Shown: piece by piece, positions 1-8,845 of the stretch
Layout of the letters: the number at the start of each line of letters is the position of its first letter
Position numbering within the stretch: position 1 is the stretch's first letter
NCBI RefSeq assembly: GCF_042653545.1
Contig: NZ_JBHSIS010000017.1
Location: 248,001-312,000 of the forward strand
Reading direction: 5' to 3'
From: Actinophytocola glycyrrhizae
GTDB lineage: Bacteria; Actinomycetota; Actinomycetes; Mycobacteriales; Pseudonocardiaceae
Length of the DNA: 64,000 bases
Translations under genes and position numbers: made by a program
The notes under the pieces: generated by a model
What the model saw: the letters and a program-made list of their open reading frames with translations, nothing else
The model's database searches: none
What the model was told of the DNA's origin: nothing

Positions 1-679
1 GCACCTCCGGTCGCAGGACGGCGTCCGGGGTGCCGGTGGCGGCGACCCGGCCGGAGTCGAGCAGGACCAGCTCGTCGCAGTAGCGGGCCGCGAGGTTGAG
101 GTCGTGGAGCACCACGACGGTCGTGACCCCGAGCCGCCGGACCAGAGCCAGGACCTCGTGCTGGTAGCGGATGTCCAGGTGGTTGGTCGGCTCGTCGAGC
201 AGCAGGTGGTCGGCCCGCTGCGTGAGCGCCCGCGCGATGAGCACGCGTTGTTTCTCCCCGCCGGACAGTCCGGAGAAGACGCGGTCGGCCAGGTGCCGGA
301 CGCCGACCCTCGCCAGTGCCGCCGCGGCGATGCGGTGGTCGTCGCGGCCGGGGCGCTGGAAGGTCGTCAGGTGCGGCGCCCTGCCGAGCAGGACCGCCTC
401 GGCCACCGTGAGCGGCAGCTCGCCGGAGCCCTCCTGCGCGACCACCGACATCCGCAGCGCCAGCTCGCGTGGCCCGAGGTCACCGATCCGCGTCCCGTCC
501 AGCGTGACCAGGCCCGCGCGCGGGGTCAGTGCGGCGTACAGCGTCCGCAGCAGCGTGGTCTTGCCGCTGCCGTTGGGGCCGATGAGGCCGACGACCTGGC
601 CGGGACCGGCCGCGACCCGGACCCCGTCGAGTACGAGGGCGTGGCCGTAGCCGAACGAGACGGCGTCGGCGGTGATCAC
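1..679 (-). CDS. ABC importer ATP-binding subunit (FecE/BtuD type), partial
   Basis: ATPase subunit of a metal-chelate or cofactor importer, acting on the inner membrane face. Translation from the GTG at 679 gives a Walker A GPNGSGKTT at residues 34-42, then the signature LSGGEKQ, Walker B LLLDEPT followed by NHLD, and an LHDLNLAARYCDE stretch typical of FecE-like ATPases. About 226 codons are present; the C-terminus lies beyond the left edge. The start overlaps the stop of the binding-protein gene (GTGATCA on the minus strand), so the two are translationally coupled. Substrate cannot be read from this subunit. Confidence 0.93.
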   Translation of the reverse strand, partial: MITADAVSFGYGHALVLDGVRVAAGPGQVVGLIGPNGSGKTTLLRTLYAALTPRAGLVTLDGTRIGDLGPRELALRMSVVAQEGSGELPLTVAEAVLLGRAPHLTTFQRPGRDDHRIAAAALARVGVRHLADRVFSGLSGGEKQRVLIARALTQRADHLLLDEPTNHLDIRYQHEVLALVRRLGVTTVVVLHDLNLAARYCDELVLLDSGRVAATGTPDAVLRPEV

Positions 680-1674
680 CGGCCCGCGCCGAACCGGTCG
701 GCGATCCGCTCCAGCCCGGTCATCGACAGCGGCGTCGGCGGTTCGGTGAAGTTGAACAGCTGGACCAGGATCTCGTCGTCGCGCACCGCGCGCAGGGTGT
801 CGGCGCCGGGCAGCGTGACGAGGGCGTCCTTCACGTCGTCGGGCTCGCCGTCGACGTGGAGCAGGACCAGCACGTCGGGATCGGCGGCGACCAGTTGTTC
901 GGTCGTCACCTCGAAGACCCGCTCGTCGACGTCACCGAAGACGTTCGTGAACCCCGCCGCCGCCAGTTGCGGGTGCGCCATGCTCCGGTTGCCGTACGCG
1001 TAGCCGCTGCCGCCGCCGACGGTCGGGTAGAGGACGGCCGCGGTGCGCTCCGGCCGTCCTTCGACGGACTCCTCGACCGCGGTCTCGCGCTCGCGCAGAC
1101 CGGCGGCCAGCGTGGCGGCCTCGTCGGTCCGGCCGAAGATCCGGCCGTACAGCTCGATCTGCTCGTAGACGTCGTCGAAGGTCGTCGCGTCCACCCCGTC
1201 CGGGCAGTACACCGGCTGCACCAGCGCGTTGATGCCCACCTCGGCCAGGCCCTCCCTGGTGATGCCGTCCGGCAGGCCGAGCACCAGCTCCGGCTCCTGC
1301 GCGATGATCGTCTCCCGCGAGATCTGCAGGTGCCCGCTCTCGTCGAGGTCCTCGCCGAGCGACTCGATGCCCGCGATCGCCGCGTTGGTCCCGGCGTCGT
1401 AGTACTCCTCGGGGAACGCGCCCGCCCGCAGCACCGCCCTGTCGAGGACGCCCAGCCCGTGCAGGATCGTGACCGGCGCGCTCTCCAGCAACGCGATCCG
1501 CTCCGGCGGCGCGTCGAACGTCACGTCGGTACCGCAGTTCCGCACGGTCAGTGGGAAGCCCGCGCCGCCCGCCGGTGCGTCGCCACCACCGGAGTCACCG
1601 GCCGCGCAGGCGGTGGCGAACAGGGCGAGCGTCAGCAGCGGAGCCAGTAGCCGCGGGCCGCGCCTGGCGTACAT
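676..1674 (-). CDS. Periplasmic-binding-protein-like lipoprotein of iron/cofactor ABC importer
   Basis: Extracytoplasmic substrate-binding lipoprotein, Peripla_BP_2 (FepB/BtuF) family, 332 aa. The ATG at 1674 gives a signal peptide with a lipobox around LFATAC, then a Gly/Ser/Ala-rich linker and a binding-protein fold with the usual 'AQEPELVL' and 'AADPDVLVL' strands. It sits between the permease (23 bases upstream) and the ATPase (overlapping), which gives a complete permease-SBP-ATPase importer. Candidate substrates are a ferric siderophore, heme, a cobamide or another cofactor. A mature-protein Cys pair (NCGTD and VYCPDG) is unusual enough to note but does not fix the ligand. Confidence 0.9.
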   Translation of the reverse strand: MYARRGPRLLAPLLTLALFATACAAGDSGGGDAPAGGAGFPLTVRNCGTDVTFDAPPERIALLESAPVTILHGLGVLDRAVLRAGAFPEEYYDAGTNAAIAGIESLGEDLDESGHLQISRETIIAQEPELVLGLPDGITREGLAEVGINALVQPVYCPDGVDATTFDDVYEQIELYGRIFGRTDEAATLAAGLRERETAVEESVEGRPERTAAVLYPTVGGGSGYAYGNRSMAHPQLAAAGFTNVFGDVDERVFEVTTEQLVAADPDVLVLLHVDGEPDDVKDALVTLPGADTLRAVRDDEILVQLFNFTEPPTPLSMTGLERIADRFGAGR

Positions 1675-1697
1675 GGGTCTCCTTCTGTCGTGCGGGG

Positions 1698-2831
1698 TCA
1701 GGTGCTGGAGGCGTGGAAGCGCCGGACGAGGATCAGCAGGAACGGGGCGCCGACGAGGGCGGTGATGATGCCGATGGGCAGCTCCCTCGGCTGGAGCACG
1801 GTGCGTGCGGCGACGTCGGCCCACACGAGGAAGATGGCGCCGATCAGGGCCGCGACCGGGATGACCCGGCCGTGTGCCGCGCCGACGAACCGGCGGGCCA
1901 CGTGCGGGATCACCAGGCCGATGAACCCGATGCCGCCGGACGCCGCGACGATCGCGCCGACGCACAGCGACACCACGAGCAGCAGGTGCACCCGGAACCG
2001 GGTGGGCGGCACCCCGAGCGTGTGCGCCGTCTCGTCACCGATCGCCAGCGCGTCCAGCCGCCGCCCCCACAGCATCAGCGCGGCGACCGTCAGGCACACC
2101 ACCGCGACGACGATGGCGAGCGGCCACGACCAGCGGGCCAGGCCGAGCGACCCGAGCAGCCAGAACAGCACCGACCGGGCACCCTCGGCCGAGTCGGCGG
2201 CGAAGATCAGGAAGCTGGTGGCCGCGTAGAGCGCGTAGCCGACCGCGACGCCCGCCATCAGCAGCCGCAGCGACGTGATCCGCCCACCGGCCCTGGCCAC
2301 CACGAAGACCGCGGCCGACGCGCAGAGCGCCCCGAGGAACGCGCTGACGGGGAGCGCGTGCTCGCCGAACCCGGCCCCCAGCCCGAACAGGATGGCCGCC
2401 GCGGCTCCGGTCGACGCACCCGAGGTGACGCCGAGCAGGTACGGGTCGGCCAGCAGGTTGCGCACCATCGCCTGCAGCGCGACACCGCACACCGCGAGCC
2501 CCGCGCCCACCAGCGCGCCGAGGATCACCCTGGGCAGCCGCACCTTCCACACGATGGAGTCCTGCGGCGCGGTCCACGTCACCCCGGCCGGCCAGCCCGC
2601 GAGGTGGTGCCCGATGATCCGCGCGACCGTGGCGGGGGAGATCGCCACCGCACCCAGCCCGACCGCGAGCACCAGCGTCACCAGCAACCCGGCCGACAGC
2701 CCACCGACCCACAGCACCGTCGAGCGCCGCCGCGCGGCGTGCCCCAGGTCGTCGTCGGGCTCGTCGTCGGGCTCGGTGCCTGGCTCGATGTTGTCGCGCG
2801 CCGCCGCGATGCCGGTGCCGCCTAGCGCCAC
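1698..2831 (-). CDS. FecCD-family ABC importer permease
   Basis: Membrane permease of the FecCD/BtuC family, 377 aa, first gene of the importer operon. After about 40 cytoplasmic residues rich in Asp/Glu/Arg come alternating hydrophobic segments consistent with about ten helices. The family signature region is present: RLPRVILGALVGAGLAVCG followed by ALQAMVRNLLADPYLLG. A later GGIGFIGLVIPHVAR block is the cytoplasmic loop region that docks the ATPase. The partner is presumably the single ATPase downstream, as a homodimeric permease. The start at 2831 is the longest option; a shorter N-terminus is possible. Confidence 0.93.
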   Translation of the reverse strand: MALGGTGIAAARDNIEPGTEPDDEPDDDLGHAARRRSTVLWVGGLSAGLLVTLVLAVGLGAVAISPATVARIIGHHLAGWPAGVTWTAPQDSIVWKVRLPRVILGALVGAGLAVCGVALQAMVRNLLADPYLLGVTSGASTGAAAAILFGLGAGFGEHALPVSAFLGALCASAAVFVVARAGGRITSLRLLMAGVAVGYALYAATSFLIFAADSAEGARSVLFWLLGSLGLARWSWPLAIVVAVVCLTVAALMLWGRRLDALAIGDETAHTLGVPPTRFRVHLLLVVSLCVGAIVAASGGIGFIGLVIPHVARRFVGAAHGRVIPVAALIGAIFLVWADVAARTVLQPRELPIGIITALVGAPFLLILVRRFHASST

Positions 2832-2865
2832 TGGTCCACCTGTCTTCGGCCCCCGTCCCCGTTAA

Positions 2866-2880
2866 TGCCAACTACTTGCA
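2866..2880. promoter_or_regulatory. Possible operator: imperfect palindrome upstream of importer
   Basis: TGCCA-ACTAC-TTGCA is a short dyad (TGCmA, 5-base spacer, TkGCA) 35 bases upstream of the permease start, in a locally AT-richer patch. It matches neither the actinobacterial DmdR/IdeR iron box nor the usual Zur box closely, so the regulator is unassigned. Confidence 0.25.
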
Positions 2881-3006
2881 ACAGCGTAGGTGGCGGGAGC
2901 GCGCGTGGCCTGTGGCACTCACCACAAAGATCACGTCGGTCGGGACGTCGCGAACCGGCGTTCCGGCTCGCTTCCGCGGGTCCGGCGCACATGGCACAGT
3001 CCACAC

Positions 3007-3927
3007 ATGCCGTTGACGGATCTGCCGCACTGGCTGCCGCCCTGGTGTGCCGGGCAGTTGGGCGACGAGCCGGCGGGCGTGCTGTTCGAGCGGCGGTCGA
3101 CGTCGGCGGTGTTCGGGCTGCGGCTGGCGGACGGGCGGGACGTCGTGGTGAAGGCGCGGGAGGACGACGGCCGGGCCGCGTCGTGCGTCACCGCGCAGGC
3201 CCGGTTGGCGGAGCGGGGGTTCCCGTGCGCCCGCCCCCTCACGCCCGCGGTCGCCGTCGGCGCGCTGGCCGTGCACGCCGAGGAGTACCGGTCCGGCGGT
3301 GAGCTGCTGCCCGGCGACTCACCGGAGATCGCCGTCCGGTACGCGGCGGTGTTCGCCCGGCTGATGGCCGAGCTGGTAGACGTGACCGTCGCGCCGCCGC
3401 TGCCCAACCCGCGCTGGGCGCGCTGGGACCACCAGGACCCCGGCCTGTGGCCCGCGATCGACTTCCTCGACGAACGGGACCAGAGCGTCGTGCCCGCGCA
3501 CGTCGTCGACACGGCCGCCAGGGCACGAAAACGGCTACTGGCCGCCGGCCTGCCGTGCGTGCTGGGCCACGCCGACTTCGAAGCGCAGAACCTCTGCTGG
3601 CACGACGACGGCGTGTGGGCCGTGCACGACTGGGACAGCCTGGCGTGGCAACCGGAGGCGGCGCTGGTGGGTGCGGCGTCCGGTGCGTTCGCCAGCGGCA
3701 CACCGCCGACCCTGGCCCCGGTCGAGAGTTCCGCCGCGTTCCTGACGGCCTACCAGGAGCTTCGGGGGCGCCGGTTCACCGAGGAGGAACGAGAGGTCGC
3801 GTGGGCGGCCAGCCTGTGGGCCGCGGCCCACAACGCCCGCTGGGAGGCACTGCACGGCGACCCCCCGGTGTCCTGCGACGCGGTCCGTGCGCAGGCGGCC
3901 GAACGCCTCCACCGGGCGAACGCGTAG
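3007..3927 (+). CDS. Aminoglycoside-phosphotransferase-fold (APH) kinase
   Basis: Predicted small-molecule kinase of the APH/choline kinase fold, 306 aa. Visible motifs are the N-lobe lysine in VVVKARE, the catalytic loop LGHADFEAQN (Asp base and Asn) and the metal-binding DWDSL. The ATG at 3007 is preferred over upstream in-frame starts because it gives the normal family N-terminus. Substrate is unknown; many such chromosomal proteins phosphorylate sugars or metabolites and are not resistance enzymes. It stands alone between two leftward genes. Confidence 0.82.
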   Translation: MPLTDLPHWLPPWCAGQLGDEPAGVLFERRSTSAVFGLRLADGRDVVVKAREDDGRAASCVTAQARLAERGFPCARPLTPAVAVGALAVHAEEYRSGGELLPGDSPEIAVRYAAVFARLMAELVDVTVAPPLPNPRWARWDHQDPGLWPAIDFLDERDQSVVPAHVVDTAARARKRLLAAGLPCVLGHADFEAQNLCWHDDGVWAVHDWDSLAWQPEAALVGAASGAFASGTPPTLAPVESSAAFLTAYQELRGRRFTEEEREVAWAASLWAAAHNARWEALHGDPPVSCDAVRAQAAERLHRANA

Positions 3928-3961
3928 CCGGGTCCCCGTCAGTGCTCGCACGCCGAGCGGA

Positions 3962-4732
3962 TCACGTGTTCGGCGGTGCCGTCATCTCGTCCAGTGCGGA
4001 CCGGAACGCGTCCGGTGTGGTGCCGAAGAACCCTTCCAGCGGGTTCATCAACTGCCAGCACACGTAGAGCGTGGCGCTGAGGGTGAGCGCGAGCAGGGCC
4101 ATCACGGCGATGTTGGCCGGTCTGGTGCTCATGCCGAACACCAGTGGGAACACCAGCATCAGCACCGCGCCGACGACGGTGCCGATCAGCAGTGCGATCG
4201 TGAACGCGTCGTCCGACGTGGCCATCTCCACGCGCGCGCGGTGGTTCTCGTCGATCGTGCGGATGTTCTGCAGCGCCTGTTTTCGTGCCTCCGCGACGAT
4301 TTCCGCGTCGACGGGCAGGGCGGTCACCGCGCTGCGCAGCTCGGTGATCGTCTCGGTCACCTCGGGAGCGTCGCGTCCTTCGGTGAGGGCGGGCCATTCG
4401 CGGTCGGCGACCTGGGTGGCGTACCTGGTCAGCAGGGCGCGGATCCGGTCGGCGTCCGGTTGCGGCACGGCCGCCAGCTGCCAGTAGGTGTCGATCACGG
4501 CGTCGGCCTCGGTCGTCGCGTGACCGTCGAGGTCGGCGCCGGTCTGCCACGCGAACACGACGAAGAACGCGAGGACGACCGTGAACAACGCGTTCAGCAC
4601 CCCGCCGACGAACGAGACGGAGTCGCTGTCGTAGTCCTCACTGCGCGCCCGTGCGCGCCGCCCGGCCAGGATCGTCACGACGATCACGATGGCCAGCGGG
4701 AGCACGAGGAAGACGGCGATGTCGAAGGCCAC
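3962..4732 (-). CDS. DUF4239 (bestrophin-like) membrane protein
   Basis: Membrane protein of the DUF4239 family, about 256 aa. Two hydrophobic segments lie in the first 60 residues and two more in the last 75. The central hydrophilic region holds TEADAVIDTYWQL and TRYATQVADREWP, the typical DUF4239 core. The GTG at 4732, preceded by GAGAACC, is preferred; a TTG nine bases further upstream is the longest alternative. Function is unknown, and the resemblance to bestrophin channels is at fold level only. Confidence 0.8.
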   Translation of the reverse strand: MAFDIAVFLVLPLAIVIVVTILAGRRARARSEDYDSDSVSFVGGVLNALFTVVLAFFVVFAWQTGADLDGHATTEADAVIDTYWQLAAVPQPDADRIRALLTRYATQVADREWPALTEGRDAPEVTETITELRSAVTALPVDAEIVAEARKQALQNIRTIDENHRARVEMATSDDAFTIALLIGTVVGAVLMLVFPLVFGMSTRPANIAVMALLALTLSATLYVCWQLMNPLEGFFGTTPDAFRSALDEMTAPPNT

Positions 4733-4902
4733 GGTTCTCAATCGGGTCAGCGGTTCTGCCGGTGTCGTCGGTGGACGCTAGCGCATCCGGACCGCGGCGC
4801 GCGACTCGACCGCCGAGTTGACTCCATCGGGTGATCGTCGCACCGGGAACTCCGCCGTCCACTTGTGACACGGTACTAAAAGGCTTACTACGGAAGGAAT
4901 GG

Positions 4903-7026
4903 ATGCCCGTGCGCAGGTCGCTCGTCGTGCTGGTGGTGGCGGTGCTGGTCGCGCTGGTGGCCCCGCCGGTGCCGGCCGTGCCGCACGCTCCCGAGTGGAC
5001 GGTGGCGTTCGACGGTGAGGTCACCGGCGATGTCGCCGTCGCGGGCAACGCGGTCACCCGCTGCCCGCCGGGTCCGGGCGCGCTGGCGTGCCGGGACGCC
5101 GAGACGGGTGCGGCGAACGGCGCGCTGAACAACGATCACTCGATGGTGTGGACGGACACCGACGACGACCCCCGCACCGTGACGTCGTCGTCCGCGCGGG
5201 TCGACGTCCCGGCCGGTGCGCGGATCGTGCACGCGACCCTGTCGTGGGGTGGTGTGCTGCGCGCGGGATCCACCGGTCTGTGCGGGCGGACGGCGACATG
5301 GCCGCCGGGCACGCCTGCCGCGGTCAGGGTCGCGGTGGGTGGCCGCGAAGGCGTTCCCGTCGCCGCGGCGGCGTTCACGGCCGAGCCGAGCCCGCCTGGC
5401 GCCGACCGCTGGTACAGCGCGCACGCGGACGTGACCGACCGTCTCGCGGACACGACCGGACCGGTCGACCTCACGGTCGGCGACGTCCGCACCGGTCAGG
5501 GCCGCGACTGCGCGGGCGGCTGGTCCGTCACCGCGGTGTGGTCCCGCGCCGACGCGGCCCGGCACCGCGTCACCGTCCACACCGGACACGAACGCGTGGC
5601 CGGGAGCACGGCACACGTGCTGCTGGCACCACCCGGCCTGCGTGCCGCGGGCGGCACCACCAGGCTCGCCGTGGCCGCGCTGGAAGGCGACCGCGCCATC
5701 GGCGGCGACACCCTGCGCGTGAACGGCAGCCAGCAGGCGGGCCAGGACGGCCCCGGCAACGTCTTCGTGTCCGGCGCGGACGGCGCACGGGAACCCGCAC
5801 ACGTCAACAACATGAGCGTCGACGTCACCACGATCGAGCTGGCCGCCGGCGTGGTGCGCCCCGGCGACACCGCGGTCGAGATCGAGGCGACCTCGGGCGC
5901 CGACCACTACCTGCTGTACGGGCTCGCGTTGTCGGTGCCACTTCCCGGCATCGCACTGCACACCTCGGTGGACCGCCCTGTCACGCACGAGGGCGAGGAC
6001 GTCACCCAGCGGTCTGTCGTCACCAATACCGGCGGCGTACCGCTGCACGACGTCGTGGTGGCGTCCGATCTCGGCTGCCGTCGGGTGGTCGGGCCGCTGG
6101 CCCCCGGTGCGCACGCGGAACTGGTTTGCACGGGTCCCGGCGGCAGAACGCTCGCCGCGTCGGCCAGTGCCACCGACGCGGCGGGTGGCACCCACGCGGC
6201 GACGGCCACCGCGGCCACCCGCGTCATCCGCCCCGCGCTCACCGTGCGGGTCGGCACCCCGAAACCGGTGGTGCTCATCGGGAAACCGGTCACCCACCGC
6301 GTCACCGTGACCAACTCCGGCGACGCACCCGTTTCGTCGGTGCGGCTGCGTGGTCTCGGCTGTGACCGGGTGGTGGCCACCGTCCTCGCACCGGCCGCGA
6401 CCGCCACGGCCGACTGCACCGCGCCGCCTGCCCTCGTTCCCGTGACGGCCACCGCGGTGGACGAACTCGGCGCGCCGGTCACCGCGCGTGCCAGGGCGTC
6501 GTACCGGATCGTGCGTGTCGGTCTGGCGCTGGAGATCGTGGTCCCGGAGCACCCGGTGGCGCCGGGCGGCACGACGACGCTCACGATCCGGGTGCGCAAC
6601 ACCGGCGACGTCGCGTTCACGAATGTCGCGGTGACCGGCGAACCGGCCGCGTGCCACCGGTTCCTGCCGCGCCTCGAACCGGGCGCCACCGCCGTCCACA
6701 CGTGCCGGGTCGTGGTGACCGGGCCCGCCACGGTCACGCTCACCGTGACCGGTGTGCCCGACGTGAGCACCGCCGTGGTGGGCCCGGTCCCGGTCAGCAG
6801 CACCGCCGAGGTCCGGCTGGCGCCGGAGGTCGCCGAGGCGGCCGCGGCACCCGGGACGGTACGGCCGCCACCGGCGGCCGTACCGGAGCCCGAGCCGGAA
6901 CACGAACTGGCACAACAGGGTCCGCTGCGTTCACCGGTCACCCCGGCGGTCATCGCGGTGCTCGGTGTGCTCGTGATGACGGTCAGCCTCGGCGGGTTGT
7001 CCACCGCGGCACGACGTCTGAGGTGA
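4903..7026 (+). CDS. Large exported surface protein with CARDB/DUF11-like repeats and C-terminal anchor
   Basis: 707-aa secreted protein. The ATG at 4903 has a GGAAGG ribosome site and yields a signal peptide ending near PPVPAVPHA. An N-terminal beta-rich domain of about 300 residues contains the paired cysteines of CPPGPGALACRD. It is followed by at least three immunoglobulin-like repeats of about 90 residues built on the theme 'tvTNTGdvpl..V.v....C....l.PGa.a.C', as in DUF11/CARDB modules. A Pro/Glu-rich spacer leads to one transmembrane helix (PAVIAVLGVLVMTVSLGG) and a basic tail. I infer a cell-surface stalk protein. No enzymatic motif is visible. Confidence 0.78.
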   Translation: MPVRRSLVVLVVAVLVALVAPPVPAVPHAPEWTVAFDGEVTGDVAVAGNAVTRCPPGPGALACRDAETGAANGALNNDHSMVWTDTDDDPRTVTSSSARVDVPAGARIVHATLSWGGVLRAGSTGLCGRTATWPPGTPAAVRVAVGGREGVPVAAAAFTAEPSPPGADRWYSAHADVTDRLADTTGPVDLTVGDVRTGQGRDCAGGWSVTAVWSRADAARHRVTVHTGHERVAGSTAHVLLAPPGLRAAGGTTRLAVAALEGDRAIGGDTLRVNGSQQAGQDGPGNVFVSGADGAREPAHVNNMSVDVTTIELAAGVVRPGDTAVEIEATSGADHYLLYGLALSVPLPGIALHTSVDRPVTHEGEDVTQRSVVTNTGGVPLHDVVVASDLGCRRVVGPLAPGAHAELVCTGPGGRTLAASASATDAAGGTHAATATAATRVIRPALTVRVGTPKPVVLIGKPVTHRVTVTNSGDAPVSSVRLRGLGCDRVVATVLAPAATATADCTAPPALVPVTATAVDELGAPVTARARASYRIVRVGLALEIVVPEHPVAPGGTTTLTIRVRNTGDVAFTNVAVTGEPAACHRFLPRLEPGATAVHTCRVVVTGPATVTLTVTGVPDVSTAVVGPVPVSSTAEVRLAPEVAEAAAAPGTVRPPPAAVPEPEPEHELAQQGPLRSPVTPAVIAVLGVLVMTVSLGGLSTAARRLR

Positions 7027-7220
7027 CCCTCTGTCGCCGGAACTCGCACGGCCGGTGCCACGCGGTGGGAGCGCGGATGACGTCGCGACGCTGAGTGTCC
7101 GGATTCTCGAAACAAATTCCGGCGAGTGCACCCTTTACGGGCCAGTGCACGCCGATTTCCTGACGTTGTGCGCGGGCGTTGCTAAATTCGGTGAGAGTTC
7201 CGATGTCCAGGGAGGAACGC

Positions 7221-7535
7221 ATGAAGAAATTCCTCGCCGCCGGTGGCGCGGCAATCGCTGTCGCGATGACGTTCGCCACCGCCGCACCCGCGGTCGCCGC
7301 GCCGGCGACGGGAGAGGTCGTCGTGTTCTCCGTTGAGTCGACCGAGCTGACCGTCGTGGAAAACCCGTCCGGTTGCGTGAAACTGCCGACGGCGGCACAC
7401 GTCCTCGTCAACCAGACCGACAAACCCGTGCGGGTGCACGGCGACCCGTTCTGTGTCACCCCCGGCCTGACCGTGGCACCGGGGTACGGCTCGCACGTCG
7501 CGGCAGGCTCCGGTTCGTTCTCGGTCGACAGGTGA
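7221..7535 (+). CDS. Small secreted protein of unknown function
   Basis: 104-aa protein with a textbook signal peptide (MKKFLAAGG... ending ATAAPAVAA) and a mature part of about 77 residues carrying two cysteines, in SGCVKLP and DPFCVTPG, that could form one disulfide. The ATG at 7221 is fixed by GGAGG at 7211-7215. The stop overlaps the GTG start of the following dehydrogenase, so they share an mRNA. I recognise no named family. Confidence 0.7.
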   Translation: MKKFLAAGGAAIAVAMTFATAAPAVAAPATGEVVVFSVESTELTVVENPSGCVKLPTAAHVLVNQTDKPVRVHGDPFCVTPGLTVAPGYGSHVAAGSGSFSVDR

Positions 7536-8785
7536 CGGCCGGGCACGACCTGGTCGTCGTCGGCATGGGCTACGTGGGCACCCCGCTCGCCCAGCGTGCC
7601 TGCCGGGCCGGACTGCGGACCGCGGGGCTGGACGTCGACCACGAGGTGGTCGACGTCCTCGCCGCGGGCCGCTCGCACGTCGCGGGGGTGTCCGACGCCG
7701 AGGTCGCCGCGATGCTCGCCGCCGGGTTCACCGCGGGCACCGACCCCGCGGTGGTGACCGGCGCGGACACGGTCGTGATCTGCGTGCCCACCGGGCTCAC
7801 CGCAGACCGGACCCCGGACCTCGGTCCGCTGCGGGCGGCGAGCGCGGACGTGGGCACGCACCTGCGGCCCGGCACGCTCGTCGTGCTGGAGTCGACGGGG
7901 TTTCCCGGCGTCACCGAGGAGGTCGTGCTGCCGCTGCTGGAGCGGCACAGCGGACTGGTCGCGGGCGAGGACTTCTACCTCGCGTTCGCGCCGGAGCGGA
8001 TCGATCCGGGCAACACCCGGTTCGGTCTCGCCAACACCCCGAAGGTGGTCGGCGGCCACACGCCCCTGTGCGCCAAGTACTGCGCCACGTTCTACAGCCG
8101 GTTCGTCGACACGGTGGTCGTCGCCCGCGGGACGCGGGAGGCGGAACTGGCCAAGCTGCTCGAGAACACCTACCGCTTCGTCAACATCGCGCTGGTCACC
8201 GAGTTCGCGCGGTACTGCGACGTGACCGGCATCGACGTGTGGGACGTGCTGCACTGCGCGGGCACCAAACCGTTCGGCTTCGCGTCGTTCACGCCTGGGC
8301 CGGGGGTCGGCGGGCACTGCATCCCGGTGGACCCGCTGTACCTGACCAGCAAGGCGGACACGGAGGGGTTCACGTTCTCACTGGTCGAGGCCGCCAGGGC
8401 GGTCAACGACGGCGCGCCCGCCAACGTGCTGCGGCGGGCGGGGGAGTTGCTCGGTGACGTGCGCGGCGCGTCGGTGCTGCTGCTCGGGGTGACGTACAAG
8501 GCGGACGTGCCCGACGTCCGGGAGACCCCAGCCGCGCCGATCGCGGCCGGCCTGCTCGATCGCGGCGCCGAGGTGACCTACCACGACCCGTACGTGCCGG
8601 AGTTCCGCGTCGGCGGCCGTGCCCTGCCCCGTGCCGCCGACGTGGGCGCCGCCGTCGCGGACGCCGACCTGACGATTCTTCTGCAGAACCACCGGGATTA
8701 CGACCCCGTTCTGCTGGCGCGTGCCACTCGGCTGCTCCTGGACACCAGGGGAAGGATTTCCGGGAGCCGTGTCCGGTATTTGTGA
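7532..8785 (+). CDS. Nucleotide-sugar dehydrogenase (UDP-glucose/UDP-ManNAc dehydrogenase family)
   Basis: NAD-dependent four-electron oxidation of a UDP-hexose to a uronic acid, 417 aa. It shows the Rossmann motif VVVGMGYVGTPLA at residues 8-20, the central dimerisation domain with KLLENTYRFVNIAL, and the catalytic cysteine in GVGGHCIPVDPLYL. C-terminal ASVLLLGVTYKADVPDVRE is also typical. The shape is closer to WecC/WbpA-type enzymes than to classic Ugd. The GTG start overlaps the preceding stop. It may provide a uronic acid for surface glycans, or feed the aminosugar cluster downstream; the sequence does not decide. Confidence 0.9.
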   Translation: MTAGHDLVVVGMGYVGTPLAQRACRAGLRTAGLDVDHEVVDVLAAGRSHVAGVSDAEVAAMLAAGFTAGTDPAVVTGADTVVICVPTGLTADRTPDLGPLRAASADVGTHLRPGTLVVLESTGFPGVTEEVVLPLLERHSGLVAGEDFYLAFAPERIDPGNTRFGLANTPKVVGGHTPLCAKYCATFYSRFVDTVVVARGTREAELAKLLENTYRFVNIALVTEFARYCDVTGIDVWDVLHCAGTKPFGFASFTPGPGVGGHCIPVDPLYLTSKADTEGFTFSLVEAARAVNDGAPANVLRRAGELLGDVRGASVLLLGVTYKADVPDVRETPAAPIAAGLLDRGAEVTYHDPYVPEFRVGGRALPRAADVGAAVADADLTILLQNHRDYDPVLLARATRLLLDTRGRISGSRVRYL

Positions 8786-8845
8786 AGGCTCCGGCAGAAA
8801 GCCGGTTCGTTGTGTCGTCAACATAGGAAAAGGGATTTCTGTCAT

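Noticed and set aside
104..2865. Long rightward frames over the importer genes
   Set aside because: Shadows of the minus-strand genes: Arg/Pro/His-rich, no motifs or ribosome sites. The same applies to most long antisense frames across the window.
2820..3000. Cobalamin riboswitch before the importer operon
   Set aside because: GCCACTG occurs at 2827-2833 but on the wrong strand for the leftward operon, and no other conserved box is present.
3007..3927. Aminoglycoside resistance gene
   Set aside because: The APH fold is clear but specific resistance-enzyme signatures are not, and there is no cluster context.
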